DNA from: Magnetococcales bacterium
GTDB taxonomy: Bacteria; Pseudomonadota; Magnetococcia; Magnetococcales; DC0425bin3
Direction: 5' to 3'
Length of the DNA: 50,834 nucleotides
Assembly: GCA_015229045.1 (NCBI GenBank)
Contig: JADGCJ010000012.1
Span: 1 to 50,834, forward strand
The translations under genes and the position numbers were made by a program. This document shows, piece by piece, positions 27,583 through 36,486 of the stretch (within the stretch, counting starts at the first letter, position 1; each line of letters begins with the position of its first letter). The notes beneath the pieces were generated by a model, which had not been told where the DNA came from, made no database searches, and saw only the letters and a program-made list of their open reading frames with translations.

Positions 27583-28469
27583 GCCCTGTCCCCCTGCTGG
27601 CTGTGGCGCAACAGGGGGAAGCCGAGGCGTTCGCGTTGAGCGACATAGGCCTCCGCGACCTGTTTGGCCAGATTGCGCACCCGTCCGATATAACGCGCCC
27701 GCTCCGTGACACTGATGGCCCCACGGGCGTCGAGAAGGTTGAAGGCATGCGAGGCCTTGATCACCTGGTCATAGGCTGGCAGGGGCACCTCGGCGGTGAC
27801 GAGACGCAGGGCTTCGGCTTCATGCTCGCCGAAGAGCCGGAACAAAAGCTCGGTATTGGCCAGGCGAAAGTTGAAGTGGGAGTACTCCACCTCGTTGCGG
27901 TGAAAAACATCGCCGTAGGTGACGGAGCCGGTCCAGATCAGATCGTAGACATTGTCCACCCCCTGGATGTACATGGCCAGGCGTTCCAGCCCGTAGGTGA
28001 TTTCACCGGCCACCGGCTGCATTTCGATGCCGCCCACTTGCTGAAAGTAGGTAAACTGCGTCACCTCCATGCCATCAAGCCACACCTCCCAGCCCAACCC
28101 CCAGGCCCCCAGGGTGGGGCTCTCCCAGTCATCCTCGACGAAGCGTATGTCGTGATGGGCGGGGTTGATGCCGATGGTGCGCAGCGACTCCAGATACAGC
28201 TCCTGAATGTTGGCCGGGGAGGGCTTCAGAATGACCTGGTATTGATAATAGTGCTGGAGGCGATTGGGGTTGTCGCCATAACGTCCATCCGCCGGGCGGC
28301 GGGAGGGCTGGACATAGGCGGCGTTCCAGGGTTCCGGGCCAAGGGCGCGCAAAAACGTGGCCGGGTGAAAGGTACCGGCACCCATTTCGACATCGTAGGG
28401 TTGCTGGATGACACAACCCCTCTGTGCCCAGTAGGTTTCGAGGGCAAGGATCAGTTCTTGAAAAGTCAC
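27579..28469 (-). CDS. glyQ: Glycine--tRNA ligase alpha subunit
   Basis: A 296-residue catalytic alpha subunit of the heterotetrameric glycyl-tRNA synthetase (class II). Clear family sequence: [57 protein letters not shown] and [18 protein letters not shown] (motif 3). The GTG at 28469 is chosen: it places the first residues at the usual MTFQ start and has GGGGAGG 11 bases upstream. A TTG at 28505 would extend it by 12 unusual residues. The 28470-28765 gap beyond it holds the palindromic repeats at 28653 and nothing else recognisable. Confidence 0.97.
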   Translation of the reverse strand: MTFQELILALETYWAQRGCVIQQPYDVEMGAGTFHPATFLRALGPEPWNAAYVQPSRRPADGRYGDNPNRLQHYYQYQVILKPSPANIQELYLESLRTIGINPAHHDIRFVEDDWESPTLGAWGLGWEVWLDGMEVTQFTYFQQVGGIEMQPVAGEITYGLERLAMYIQGVDNVYDLIWTGSVTYGDVFHRNEVEYSHFNFRLANTELLFRLFGEHEAEALRLVTAEVPLPAYDQVIKASHAFNLLDARGAISVTERARYIGRVRNLAKQVAEAYVAQRERLGFPLLRHSQQGDRA

Positions 28470-28652
28470 GATGTTGGTTGCCTCCCCGCAGCCACGGACA
28501 GCCAATTAAAAGAATTATGGAAACTTACCCTTCCGGGTTGCGCTCTGTCAAGAATCCGTGGGAGTGGTCGGGGCAATCGCATGTAAACCGCGTCCACTTT
28601 GGGACACGTAGCTTTTCTTGTTCGAAAAAAAATGTTGACATGAAAGACTTTA

Positions 28653-28717
28653 TTGGGGCTTCGCCCCAAACCCCACCAGGACTCTGTCCTGGACCTGCCA
28701 GGGAGCCAGCCCCCTGG
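28653..28717. repeat. Cluster of three short palindromes (REP-like element)
   Basis: Three hairpins follow one another. TTGGGGC-TTC-GCCCCAA is at 28653-28669, CCAGGAC-TCT-GTCCTGG at 28676-28692 and CCAGGG..CCCTGG at 28698-28717. This kind of GGGGCTTCGCCCC/CCAGGG string is known as a dispersed intergenic repeat in several proteobacterial genomes. Only one copy is seen in this window. It could also stop transcription of the radical SAM gene that ends at 28766 on the minus strand. Confidence 0.65.
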
Positions 28718-28765
28718 ACCCCATTGTCGCCATGGCCGAAACGATGATCAAGGTCACAGGGCGTG

Positions 28766-30172
28766 TCAACCGGCTCCACGCAATTTGCGCAGAACCAGTT
28801 TGGCTCCTTCGACCATGTCGCCAACCTGCATATGGCGCAGCAGGGTCATGATCCGGCGTGGCTCCAGATAAAATTTGAAAAAAATCTCCCGCAACAGCTC
28901 CCTGGTCTGTTCCTGACTCAGCAGATCGGTGGCGATGAGTATTTTGGGGTTGGCAATATCGAAATAGTAGTTGTCCCAATCGTTGGCCTGCTCGGTCAAC
29001 CAGTGGTTGTCCAGGCAGAGCTGGCGCACGTCGGTGCCCGGGAAGGGGATCAGGTTGACCACCGCCATGCTGTCCAGGCGCAGGCTCTTGAAGAAGGCGT
29101 AGCTTTCACGAATATCGGCCTCGGTTTCGCCGGGATAGCCGATGATCATGCTGGCGCCCAGGAGAAAACCATGCTGCCTGATCAGCTCCGTTTTACTGCG
29201 CACCCGGTCGAGGTTGAGGCTCTTCTTCATGAGTCGCAAGACGTTGGGCGAGCCGCTCTCCAGACCGAAACTCAGGCTGCGCACCCCGACGGCGGCCATT
29301 TTCTCCAACATCTGTGCCTGAAGGTTGTCCACGCGAATGCCGTTGGCAAACTTCAGGGTCACAGGCAGGCGACGCGCCACGATGCCATCGAGGATGGTCT
29401 CGGCATAGTCGCGGGAGAGGGTAAAGTTGTCATCTTCCAGATAGATTTCATCGATGCCATAGCGGTCGACGAGAAACTGAAAGTCGTCAAGGACCAGCTC
29501 CGCACGCCGCCGCCGCATGCGCCGACCCATCATGGCGCTGCAATAGGTGCAGAGATAGGGGCAGCCTCGGGAGGCCATGTAGGGCAGGACGCGCCTGCCT
29601 TGGCGAAACACCCCGTGGCGGATGCGCGTCACCACCCGTTCCACATCCAGCAAGTGGTAGGCCGGGCGCGGCAGACGGTCCAGGTCATCGCCGGATAAAA
29701 AGCTGCCTGCGGGGTTGGCGTGGAGGCCGCCTTCAGCGTCTTTGTACCAGAGGCCGGGGATGCGCTCCAGTTGCTCTACGTCACCCTGCGCTGCCAGCCA
29801 GTCGGCCAGCATGCCCAGGGGGATCTCCCCCTCCGCGACCACGACAAAATCCACCTCCGGCCAGCCGATCACCTCTCCGGGCATCGCCGTGGGGTGGGGA
29901 CCGCCAAAGACGACCCTTACCTCCGGCAGGCACTCCCGCAGCTGGTGGGCCAGGCGCCTGGCACTCAGCACCGCCGAGGTCACGGCGGTCAAGCCGATCA
30001 AATGTGGCGAGTAATCCTCGACCTGCCGGACGATATCCGGGTTGCGGTTTTGATCCAACAGGGCCACATGATGCCCCCGCTGTTCAAGGATTGCGCCCAG
30101 GGTGAGCAGACCGAGGGGCGGCACGAAATTGCCATCCGGGGTGAAAGGGTTGATCAGGGCGACACGCAGCAT
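28766..30172 (-). CDS. Radical SAM protein with cobalamin-binding-type N-terminal domain
   Basis: A 468-residue protein. Residues 1-140 form a Rossmann-like B12-binding domain (LINPFTPDGNFVPPLGLLTL; GGPHPTAMPGEVI), without the DxHxxG base-off motif, as in many relatives. The radical SAM core carries the canonical CX3CX2C cluster (Cys204, 208, 211; SRGCPYLCTYCS), then DEIYLEDDNFTLSRDYA, SFGLESGSPNVLRLMKKS and IIGYPGETEADI. The C-terminal 90 residues are of the kind that follows such cores. Substrate is unknown; relatives include methyltransferases and ring- or C-C-bond-forming enzymes. It is divergent from the second radical SAM gene (170-base gap). Confidence 0.88.
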   Translation of the reverse strand: MLRVALINPFTPDGNFVPPLGLLTLGAILEQRGHHVALLDQNRNPDIVRQVEDYSPHLIGLTAVTSAVLSARRLAHQLRECLPEVRVVFGGPHPTAMPGEVIGWPEVDFVVVAEGEIPLGMLADWLAAQGDVEQLERIPGLWYKDAEGGLHANPAGSFLSGDDLDRLPRPAYHLLDVERVVTRIRHGVFRQGRRVLPYMASRGCPYLCTYCSAMMGRRMRRRRAELVLDDFQFLVDRYGIDEIYLEDDNFTLSRDYAETILDGIVARRLPVTLKFANGIRVDNLQAQMLEKMAAVGVRSLSFGLESGSPNVLRLMKKSLNLDRVRSKTELIRQHGFLLGASMIIGYPGETEADIRESYAFFKSLRLDSMAVVNLIPFPGTDVRQLCLDNHWLTEQANDWDNYYFDIANPKILIATDLLSQEQTRELLREIFFKFYLEPRRIMTLLRHMQVGDMVEGAKLVLRKLRGAG

Positions 30173-30342
30173 GCCAGCGAATCCTTGGCTGTGGAGTGGG
30201 TTGTGTCGCCAGTGTGTGACCAGTTCAGCCGGAACGCAATTGCGAGAATGGCTGTCGGGATTGCCCAGCCTTGTGATAAGTTCCCAGCCTCGTGGGAGAT
30301 GTCAACCCCTGTCAATCCCTGCCACGGAGCGTGGAGAGAAGC

Positions 30343-31749
30343 ATGCAAAAAGCCAAGGTGATGGTACTCTCCCCCCCGTTCGTCAAGGATTACATGCGCA
30401 ATGCCCGCTGCGATTTTGTCTCCAATTCGGGAACGCAATGGTACCCCATCTGGCTGGGGTATTGTGGCGCGTTGTTGGAGAAACAGGGCTATACGGTCAA
30501 GTTGATCGATGCCCCGGCTGCCGGGTTGACTCATCAGGAGACCGAGTGCCTCTTCCTGGAGTTCAGGCCGGACCTGCTCGTCGTCTATACCGGACAGTTG
30601 AGCGAGGACAACGATGTCGCCCTGACCGATCGTCTGTTGGAGCGACATGCCTGCCAGGCTCTCTTTGCCGGGCCGTTTTTTTCCATTGCGCCGCAAAAGA
30701 CCCTGGCCAAATCCAAAAAGTGCGTGTGGGGGGTCACCGGCGAGTTTGAATACCCGATCCTCGATCTTCTGGAGGGGGGTGATCCGGCCAGCATTGCCAA
30801 TTTTGTCGTCAGGGAGGGCGAAGAGGTGCGGAGCAATCCCGAACGCCCCTATCTCTCCGGCGCTGTGCTGGATGGTTTTCCCTTTGTCAGCGATTTTTTC
30901 AACCGGCACCTGAATCTCTCCTGGTACCGGACCCCTTCGGAAAAGTATCCCTTCATCGACATCATGACCGGGCGCGGCTGTTACTGGGGCAAGTGTACCT
31001 ACTGTCTCTGGGTCCATACCTTCATCAGGGGGCAGACCTACAATGTGCGTTCCGTGGACAACATTGTCGAGGAGGTGAGGTTTATCCAGAAGCATTTGCC
31101 GCATGTGCGCTCCCTGATGATCCAGGATGACACCCTGCCCGCCGGACGGGCCGGGGCCTTCGCCGAGGCGAAGAGTGCCGCCGGGCTGGATCTCCCCTGG
31201 TCCTGCTATGCCCGGGGCAATATTGACCGGGAGACCCTGGTCACCATGCAGCGTTCCGGCTGTCTGAATTTGCATGTGGGTTTTGAATCAGGCAATCCGG
31301 AGATTCTGCGCTCGATTCGCAAGGGGGTGCTCAAGGAGCGGATGACCCGTTTTGCCCAGGATGCCAAGGCGGCCGGAATTCACATTCATGGCGATTTTGC
31401 CATCGGCTTTCCGGGTGAGACTCCGGAGTCTATTCGGGAGACCATCGACTGGGCCTGCTCCATGCGCCCCGACACGGCCCAGTTTCAGTTGATGATTCCT
31501 TTTCCCGGTACGCCGTTTTATCAGGAGCTGGTCGACAAGGGGTGGCTGAAAAATGGTGCCCCGGACTACCCGGAGGTGGATTGGGTCGCGATGGAACGCT
31601 GGGCGAAGGTGGCCTATCGGGAATTTTATCTCTCCTGGCCCTATCTCCAGGAGATGCTGCGCCATCCTTATGAGCTGGGCTTCAAGAAGGCGAAAATCTA
31701 TCTGACGGCGTTGCCAGCCGTGTTCTGGAAACAGTGGACGGTGCGCTGA
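30343..31749 (+). CDS. Radical SAM protein with atypical CX4CX2C cluster motif
   Basis: A 468-residue protein starting at ATG 30343, with GGAGAGAAG upstream. The N-terminal domain is B12-binding-like (VMVLSPPFVKDYMRNARC; QWYPIWLGYCGALLEKQGY; VKLIDAPAAG). The iron-sulfur motif is RGCYWGKCTYCLW: Cys213, Cys218 and Cys221, spaced CX4CX2C where CX3CX2C is usual. The rest of the core is intact (SLMIQDDTLP; NLHVGFESGNPEILRSIRKG; FAIGFPGETPESI). The C-terminus carries a helical region. It probably forms an operon with the glycosyltransferase that starts five bases after its stop. The reaction is unknown; a role in modifying a lipid or glycan would fit the neighbour but is a guess. Confidence 0.87.
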   Translation: MQKAKVMVLSPPFVKDYMRNARCDFVSNSGTQWYPIWLGYCGALLEKQGYTVKLIDAPAAGLTHQETECLFLEFRPDLLVVYTGQLSEDNDVALTDRLLERHACQALFAGPFFSIAPQKTLAKSKKCVWGVTGEFEYPILDLLEGGDPASIANFVVREGEEVRSNPERPYLSGAVLDGFPFVSDFFNRHLNLSWYRTPSEKYPFIDIMTGRGCYWGKCTYCLWVHTFIRGQTYNVRSVDNIVEEVRFIQKHLPHVRSLMIQDDTLPAGRAGAFAEAKSAAGLDLPWSCYARGNIDRETLVTMQRSGCLNLHVGFESGNPEILRSIRKGVLKERMTRFAQDAKAAGIHIHGDFAIGFPGETPESIRETIDWACSMRPDTAQFQLMIPFPGTPFYQELVDKGWLKNGAPDYPEVDWVAMERWAKVAYREFYLSWPYLQEMLRHPYELGFKKAKIYLTALPAVFWKQWTVR

Positions 31750-31754
31750 GTCTC

Positions 31755-32960
31755 ATGTTCATCATCATCTCTACCTACTTTTTTATTGTTCTGATTCTCT
31801 TCTGGTCCTACTGCGGCTATATCATCCTGTTGTTTCTGCTCTCCCTGTTCACCCTGGAAAAAGAGACCTCCCCGGAGGAGGTCGCCAATGTTCGTCTGCC
31901 ACCGTTGCGCGTGTGTGTGCCCTGCTACAACGAACGGGGCACCATCCTGGAGAAGATTCGCAATCTGGAGGAGACCCTCTATCCTGCCGAGCTCCTGACC
32001 ATCACCTTTGTCGATGGGGGGTCCAGCGACGGAACCTGGGGTGTGTTGCATGAGCTGATCACCCAGCGGGCCGGGTGGCATCTGGTCCGGGCGCCGCGCA
32101 AGGGAAAGATCAATCAGCTGAATCACTTCCTGGCGGAGTGCCCGGAGGGATCGTTGCTGCTTTTCACCGATGCCGATGCCCTCCTGCGTCCGGAAACCAT
32201 GCGCGAGATGGTGTTGCATCTGTTGGCGGATCCCGAGGTTGGGGTGGTGGGCGCCAACATCTTTCCACGCGACGCCATCGCCCTGGAGACCGAATTCTGG
32301 CAGGACCAGAATATTTTACGTGTCCTGGAGAGCCAGATTTATGCCTCGTCCATCGTCGTCGCTCCCTGTTATCTTTTTCGCAGAGAGGTGCTGGGGCGCT
32401 TCCCGGACGACTGCGTGGCGGATGACATTCATCTGGCTTTCACGGCCCACAGCCAGGGGATACGGGTGGCGTTTCTCTCCACATTCGGTGGTTGGGAGAC
32501 CCGCGCTCCCCAGACCATCAGGGACTATATTTCCCATAAATTTCGCAAAGGCAACGCCTTCCTGGTCGAACTGTTGCGCTTTTCCTATCAGTTTCAGCGT
32601 TTTCCTGCCTTGTGGAAGGTGATCTATGCCACCAAGGTGCTGCAACTGTTGATCTGTCCCTGGGTCATTCCCTATTGGTTATTGGGGACTCTCTCCCTGC
32701 TCATGGGCGATGGGGCCAGACGGGAGATCGCTGTCATGGGGGTGGGGTTTCTTTTTGTCGCCTTCCTGGTGACATCTCTCATCATGAAGCAGAAACGGCA
32801 GGAGACTCCCCGAATGGGCTGGCCCCCCGTACTGCAACGCCACATGATCAGCGGCTTCATCATCAACAATCTGATCATGTTGTTGGTGGCTGTCTGCTTT
32901 CCTTTTTTCAGTCAGGACAGCAGCTATCGAAAAGTGGGCAGCGACGGCAAAACGGACTGA
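31755..32960 (+). CDS. Membrane-bound family 2 glycosyltransferase
   Basis: A 401-residue processive-type GT2. One N-terminal membrane helix (IISTYFFIVLILFWSYCGYI) precedes a cytosolic GT-A domain with VCVPCYNERGTILEKI, TFVDGGSSDGTW, the metal-binding FTDADALL, and DDIHLAFTAHSQG. FRKGNAFLVELLRF sits where the Q/RxxRW motif of processive enzymes would be. Three further helices follow the catalytic domain (residues about 290-390). ATG 31755 is used; a GTG at 31734 inside the previous gene is an alternative. Donor and acceptor are unknown. Co-operonic with the upstream radical SAM gene. Confidence 0.87.
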   Translation: MFIIISTYFFIVLILFWSYCGYIILLFLLSLFTLEKETSPEEVANVRLPPLRVCVPCYNERGTILEKIRNLEETLYPAELLTITFVDGGSSDGTWGVLHELITQRAGWHLVRAPRKGKINQLNHFLAECPEGSLLLFTDADALLRPETMREMVLHLLADPEVGVVGANIFPRDAIALETEFWQDQNILRVLESQIYASSIVVAPCYLFRREVLGRFPDDCVADDIHLAFTAHSQGIRVAFLSTFGGWETRAPQTIRDYISHKFRKGNAFLVELLRFSYQFQRFPALWKVIYATKVLQLLICPWVIPYWLLGTLSLLMGDGARREIAVMGVGFLFVAFLVTSLIMKQKRQETPRMGWPPVLQRHMISGFIINNLIMLLVAVCFPFFSQDSSYRKVGSDGKTD

Positions 32961-32964
32961 GAAA

Positions 32965-33762
32965 TCAGGCCAGCAGCATGCGTCCACCCAGAACCAGCAG
33001 CAGGGTGGCGAAGAGCCGCCGCAGCAGGAGGGGCGAGATGGTGTGCGCCCAACGTGCGCCCAGAGGTGCGCAAAAGACGCTCGACAAGGCCACGGCCAGC
33101 ACTGCCGGAAGATGAATATAACCCAGGCTCATGGGGGGGAGGTGGAGATCGTTCCAGCCGGAGATGATGTAGCCCGTGGTGCCGGCAACGGCAATCGGCC
33201 AGCCGAGGGCCGCCGACGTGGCGACAGCCTGGCGCATGGCCACGTTGCACCAGACCATGAAAGGTACCGAAAGGCTGCCACCGCCAATCCCCATCAAGGC
33301 GGAGACACAACCAATGGTACTGCCAACCAGGGCCATACCCGTCACGCGGGGCAGAGTCCGGTTGGCGAGGGGAGGACGGCCAAATGCCAGATAAAAGGCC
33401 AGACCCAGGGCAAAAAAGCCAAACAGTCTTTTCAAGGAGGTGCCGGAGAGGTGACTGGCCAAGCCTGATCCGAGAAAGGTTCCAACCAGAATGCCCGGGG
33501 TCAGTTGCCAGACGATGGACCAATCCACAGCACCCCGGCGATGGTGGGCACGTATCGAGGCCATGGCGGTGATGACGATGATGGCCAGAGAGGTGCCCAG
33601 AGCCATGTGCATGGAGATGGCCGGAACCACTCCCTGGGTTTCCAGGGAAAAGACCAGGACCGGGACCAGAACAATCCCTCCACCCACCCCCAGCAGACCG
33701 GCCAATACCCCGGAGACCGCGCCAAGAACGGCATACATCAAAAACAGCGGCACCGGATCCAT
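32965..33762 (-). CDS. TauE/SafE family membrane permease
   Basis: A 265-residue polytopic protein with about eight membrane helices. The two internally repeated family signatures are visible: GVLAGLLGVGGGIVLVPVLV near the N-terminus and VGSTIGCVSALMGIGGGSLS in the second half. The family (DUF81) transports small anions such as sulfite, sulfoacetate or taurine-derived compounds; the substrate here is open. ATG 33762 is chosen, preceded by GGAG; a TTG at 33789 is less likely. It is convergent with the glycosyltransferase gene, four bases away. Confidence 0.9.
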   Translation of the reverse strand: MDPVPLFLMYAVLGAVSGVLAGLLGVGGGIVLVPVLVFSLETQGVVPAISMHMALGTSLAIIVITAMASIRAHHRRGAVDWSIVWQLTPGILVGTFLGSGLASHLSGTSLKRLFGFFALGLAFYLAFGRPPLANRTLPRVTGMALVGSTIGCVSALMGIGGGSLSVPFMVWCNVAMRQAVATSAALGWPIAVAGTTGYIISGWNDLHLPPMSLGYIHLPAVLAVALSSVFCAPLGARWAHTISPLLLRRLFATLLLVLGGRMLLA

Positions 33763-33792
33763 GTCAAGCAGCTCCAAACCTTGAGGCAACGG

Positions 33793-34245
33793 TCATTGTC
33801 GATCCGGAGCAGGCCTTTTGATGCTGCGGAAGGCCTCGACGGTAATGGCCTGGCCAAAGAGGGCCTCTTTACCCAAAAGGTTGAGAAAAATATGCGTGTT
33901 GGTGATCCGGACGGCACGACAGCGAAAAGTCATGGGTCCATCTTCCAGGGCGATGGCGAGTGCTCCCTCGATCCCCACGGGCAGGGGGGGAATGGTGCGT
34001 GAGGGGCGAAACTTGACACCATTGAGGCTGACATCGTCCGTCACGCCGACAAGGGGGGGAAACTCCCGATTGTCCAGGGTCAGGGTGACCTTGATCGAAA
34101 AAGCCGACCGTTCCCACTGGCGACGCGAACCAGACGCTGCTGGACTCTTCGTCTGGCCTTCACCCTTCATGACAGCCGAATCCTTGGGGCGAGAAGCCAA
34201 CGCAGGGGGTGGGGAACGCGGCTTGCCGGAGTTGTCGTCAACCAT
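33793..34245 (-). CDS. PilZ domain protein (c-di-GMP receptor candidate)
   Basis: A 150-residue protein with a disordered N-terminus of about 45 residues rich in Pro, Ser and Lys and a single PilZ domain. The two c-di-GMP contact motifs are present in recognisable form: RRQWER (RxxxR, residues about 43-48) and DDVSLNGVKF (D/NxSxxG). ATG 34245 has AGGAT upstream; a TTG two codons earlier is also in frame. It is 30 bases upstream of the TauE-family gene on the same strand, so may be co-transcribed. Together with the MshEN-like domain of MshE it suggests c-di-GMP signalling in this organism. Confidence 0.85.
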   Translation of the reverse strand: MVDDNSGKPRSPPPALASRPKDSAVMKGEGQTKSPAASGSRRQWERSAFSIKVTLTLDNREFPPLVGVTDDVSLNGVKFRPSRTIPPLPVGIEGALAIALEDGPMTFRCRAVRITNTHIFLNLLGKEALFGQAITVEAFRSIKRPAPDRQ

Positions 34246-34491
34246 GATCAAACACTATCCTGAAAAAAAATTCATAGGAGAGGGAGCTTTGGCCGCACAG
34301 CCTCCACGCCCGTTCCCAGTGTATACCAACCGGGTCATGTGACAAGGAAAATGGATGGCGATGCTGACAATTGACGATGCCCGGAGCTACGTCAAACCTT
34401 GTTCTTCACCTTGGCTATCTGGTTAACTTGGTGCGCCGGAGTTGGTTTTGCAGCAGAAAAAAACTGGGGGGTGACGGGTTTGGCACAGTCG

Positions 34492-35550
34492 ATGGTATGG
34501 AACGCCTTGACGGGTCTGTTGTTGGGATCGACGGTCACTTTTCTGGCCTTGTTGATGGGGCGTTCGTTGGCGCATCGCGTTGGCCTTGTCGACCACCCCG
34601 ATGCGCGCAAGATTCATGAGGGTGACAAGCCTTTGATTGGCGGGGCAGGCATGTATCTGGGCCTGCTGGCCGCGTTTCTTTTTCTCGATTTGCAGCTTCC
34701 GGAGGCATCCTACCTGCTTGTGGTGATGACCATTCTGGTGTTGGTGGGTGTTCTCGACGATTACATGAACCTCAGCGTGACTCTGCGTTTTTTGGTGCAT
34801 ATCATGGTCGCGGTGATCATGGCCTGGTGGAGTGGGGTGGGTATCGTCTACTTGGGCGATCTTTTTGCTCTCGGTCCCATTTATCTTGGCGGGTGGATGG
34901 TTTTCTTCACGGTGATTTGCGTGGTAGGCGTGATCAATGCCGTCAACATGGTGGATGGCCTTGATGGCCTGGGAGGGTCTCTCGGGTTGGTCTCCTTCAC
35001 CCTGATCGTCATCCTCTCCGTGGAGGCCGGTCATTGGAACACGGCCCTGCTGGCCATGACCTTCGTCGTGGTCTTGCTGCCCTTTCTGGGATTCAACATG
35101 CGCTGGTTCGGGCGACCCGCCACCTTGTTCATGGGTAATGCTGGCAGCACTTTTCTGGGCTTTGCCCTCGCCTGGTTCATGGTCTATCTGACCCAGGGGG
35201 AGCAGCGCATCCTGCGGCCAGTGACGGCCGTCTGGTTGATTGCCGTGCCCCTCATCGACATGTTCAGCGTCCTGCTGCGGCGTGTTCTGCAAAGACGCCC
35301 TCCCTTTGCCGCCGACCGCAAACATTTTCACCATCTGCTTCTGCATTTGGGGTGGTCGGTCAATCGCACGGTGGTGTTCATGACCGGAATGTCTTTGGTC
35401 TGTGGTGTGATCGGCATTCTGGGTGATCGTCTGCACATACCTGAATATTTGATGTTTTTGGGTATTCTGGTCATTTTTTGGAGTTATTTCAAAGAGAGTA
35501 CCCGGCTCTGGTCCTACATCCCACCCCAGATATCTCCTCCCAGGCCGTGA
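34492..35550 (+). CDS. WecA/MraY-like polyprenyl-phosphate sugar-1-phosphate transferase
   Basis: A 352-residue polytopic enzyme of glycosyltransferase family 4, moving a sugar-1-phosphate (GlcNAc or similar) from a UDP-sugar to undecaprenyl phosphate to start O-antigen, capsule or exopolysaccharide synthesis. Signatures are GLVDHPDARKIHEG, GVLDDY, NAVNMVDGLDGLGGSLG, MGNAGSTFLGFALAW and the His-rich loop ADRKHFHHLLLHLG. ATG 34492 matches where WecA homologues begin. The frame remains open to a TTG at 34399, giving a possible extra N-terminal hydrophobic segment; the true start is uncertain. Confidence 0.88.
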   Translation: MVWNALTGLLLGSTVTFLALLMGRSLAHRVGLVDHPDARKIHEGDKPLIGGAGMYLGLLAAFLFLDLQLPEASYLLVVMTILVLVGVLDDYMNLSVTLRFLVHIMVAVIMAWWSGVGIVYLGDLFALGPIYLGGWMVFFTVICVVGVINAVNMVDGLDGLGGSLGLVSFTLIVILSVEAGHWNTALLAMTFVVVLLPFLGFNMRWFGRPATLFMGNAGSTFLGFALAWFMVYLTQGEQRILRPVTAVWLIAVPLIDMFSVLLRRVLQRRPPFAADRKHFHHLLLHLGWSVNRTVVFMTGMSLVCGVIGILGDRLHIPEYLMFLGILVIFWSYFKESTRLWSYIPPQISPPRP

Positions 35551-36233
35551 ATCCCCAACAAGATCCCCTGGCCGTTTTTGATCTGGACAAGACCATCACG
35601 GCGTGTGACACCTACCGCATCTTTTTGCGGCACATCGTGGTGCGGCGTCCTGGTCGCTGGGGGCGATTGCCGTGGCTGTTGTGGGCCATTCTGCTGTTCG
35701 CGAGTGGCCGTCGTGGCAATGGCTGGCTGAAAGGGCAGTTTCTTGGACATCTGGCGGGGGGGGTGCCTCGTTCCACCGTGCAGCGCTGGATCGATGCCAC
35801 CGTCGAGGAGTTGGTTCGCAACTGGCTCAAGCCGGGTGCGCTTCAGGAGTTGGCGTTGCATCGTGATGCCGGGCGTCGCATCATCCTGGCTACGGCCAGC
35901 CTCGATCTTTATGTCATACCCCTGGCCCGGAGGCTTGGCATCGATGAGGTGGTCTGCACCCGCACCGATTGGACCGCCCGGGACGGTGTTCCGGGGGGGG
36001 AGATCTTCAGAGGGGAGTTGACCTCGCCCAATTGCCTCGGTACCGATAAATGGATCGCCCTGGACCACCACCTCGGGGCGAAGCTGGCCGACACCCAGGC
36101 TTTTGTCTACTCCGACCATCAGGCCGATCTGCCCATCCTCTCCGCTGCCTGCCACCCCTTTGCCGTGGACCCCACCTCCACCCTGCGGCGGATTGCCCAG
36201 GAGAAGGGGTGGCGGATTGTGCGGTGGGGGTGA
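35547..36233 (+). CDS. HAD superfamily phosphatase (HAD-IB type)
   Basis: A 228-residue hydrolase. Motif I is FDLDKTIT with the nucleophilic Asp and the second acid. Motif II is ILATASLDLYV. Motif III and IV correspond to the Lys of TDKWIALD and to YSDHQADLPIL. These are the marks of the SerB-like HAD-IB group, which dephosphorylates small molecules. The GTG start at 35547 overlaps the stop of the WecA-like gene (GTGA), indicating coupling; a TTG at 35478 would extend it inside that gene. Function with the sugar transferase is plausible but unproven. Confidence 0.85.
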   Translation: MNPQQDPLAVFDLDKTITACDTYRIFLRHIVVRRPGRWGRLPWLLWAILLFASGRRGNGWLKGQFLGHLAGGVPRSTVQRWIDATVEELVRNWLKPGALQELALHRDAGRRIILATASLDLYVIPLARRLGIDEVVCTRTDWTARDGVPGGEIFRGELTSPNCLGTDKWIALDHHLGAKLADTQAFVYSDHQADLPILSAACHPFAVDPTSTLRRIAQEKGWRIVRWG

Positions 36234-36285
36234 CTTGAACACGGCCATTCTTTCGCCGACACTTCCATGCGACGGGATGATCTGC

Positions 36286-36333
36286 ATGAACGGTGAGAGA
36301 TTTACCCTGGACACCAATATTTTGATCTACTAG
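36286..36333 (+). pseudogene. N-terminal remnant of a PIN-domain (VapC-like) toxin
   Basis: A 15-codon frame, MNGERFTLDTNILIY, then TAG. The LDTNILIY segment with its acidic Asp is the unmistakable first strand of PIN-domain ribonuclease toxins, which normally continue for about 110 more residues. Nothing resembling the remainder follows: the next bases are an AT-rich stretch and then the lnt leader. No antitoxin gene is seen upstream. It is best read as the scar of a deleted toxin-antitoxin module. Confidence 0.7.
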
Positions 36334-36486
36334 ATAAAACATATATAAAAACAAATACATATAAATCATGGCCAGTAAATTTTCCGCGAAATGGCCCCCC
36401 GGTTGCTGCAAAAGACTCCCCTGGCCGACCGTGTTCCGGTATGATTCCCCGGAGTGCAATCGCGACTGGTGACCTGGGGAACAAGG

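Noticed and set aside
25750..27639. A 629-codon plus-strand frame opposite glyS
   Set aside because: Shadow of glyS with a composition biased to Gly, Gln and His; the sense strand is unambiguous.
28635..28660. A TTGACA..TATTG sequence as a sigma-70 promoter on the plus strand
   Set aside because: Spacing and -10 match are poor and no plus-strand gene follows within 1.6 kb.
34481..34497. TTTGGCACAGTCGATGG before the WecA-like gene as a further sigma-54 promoter
   Set aside because: It has a -24-like TTGGCAC but nothing resembling TTGC at the -12 position, and it overlaps the likely start codon.
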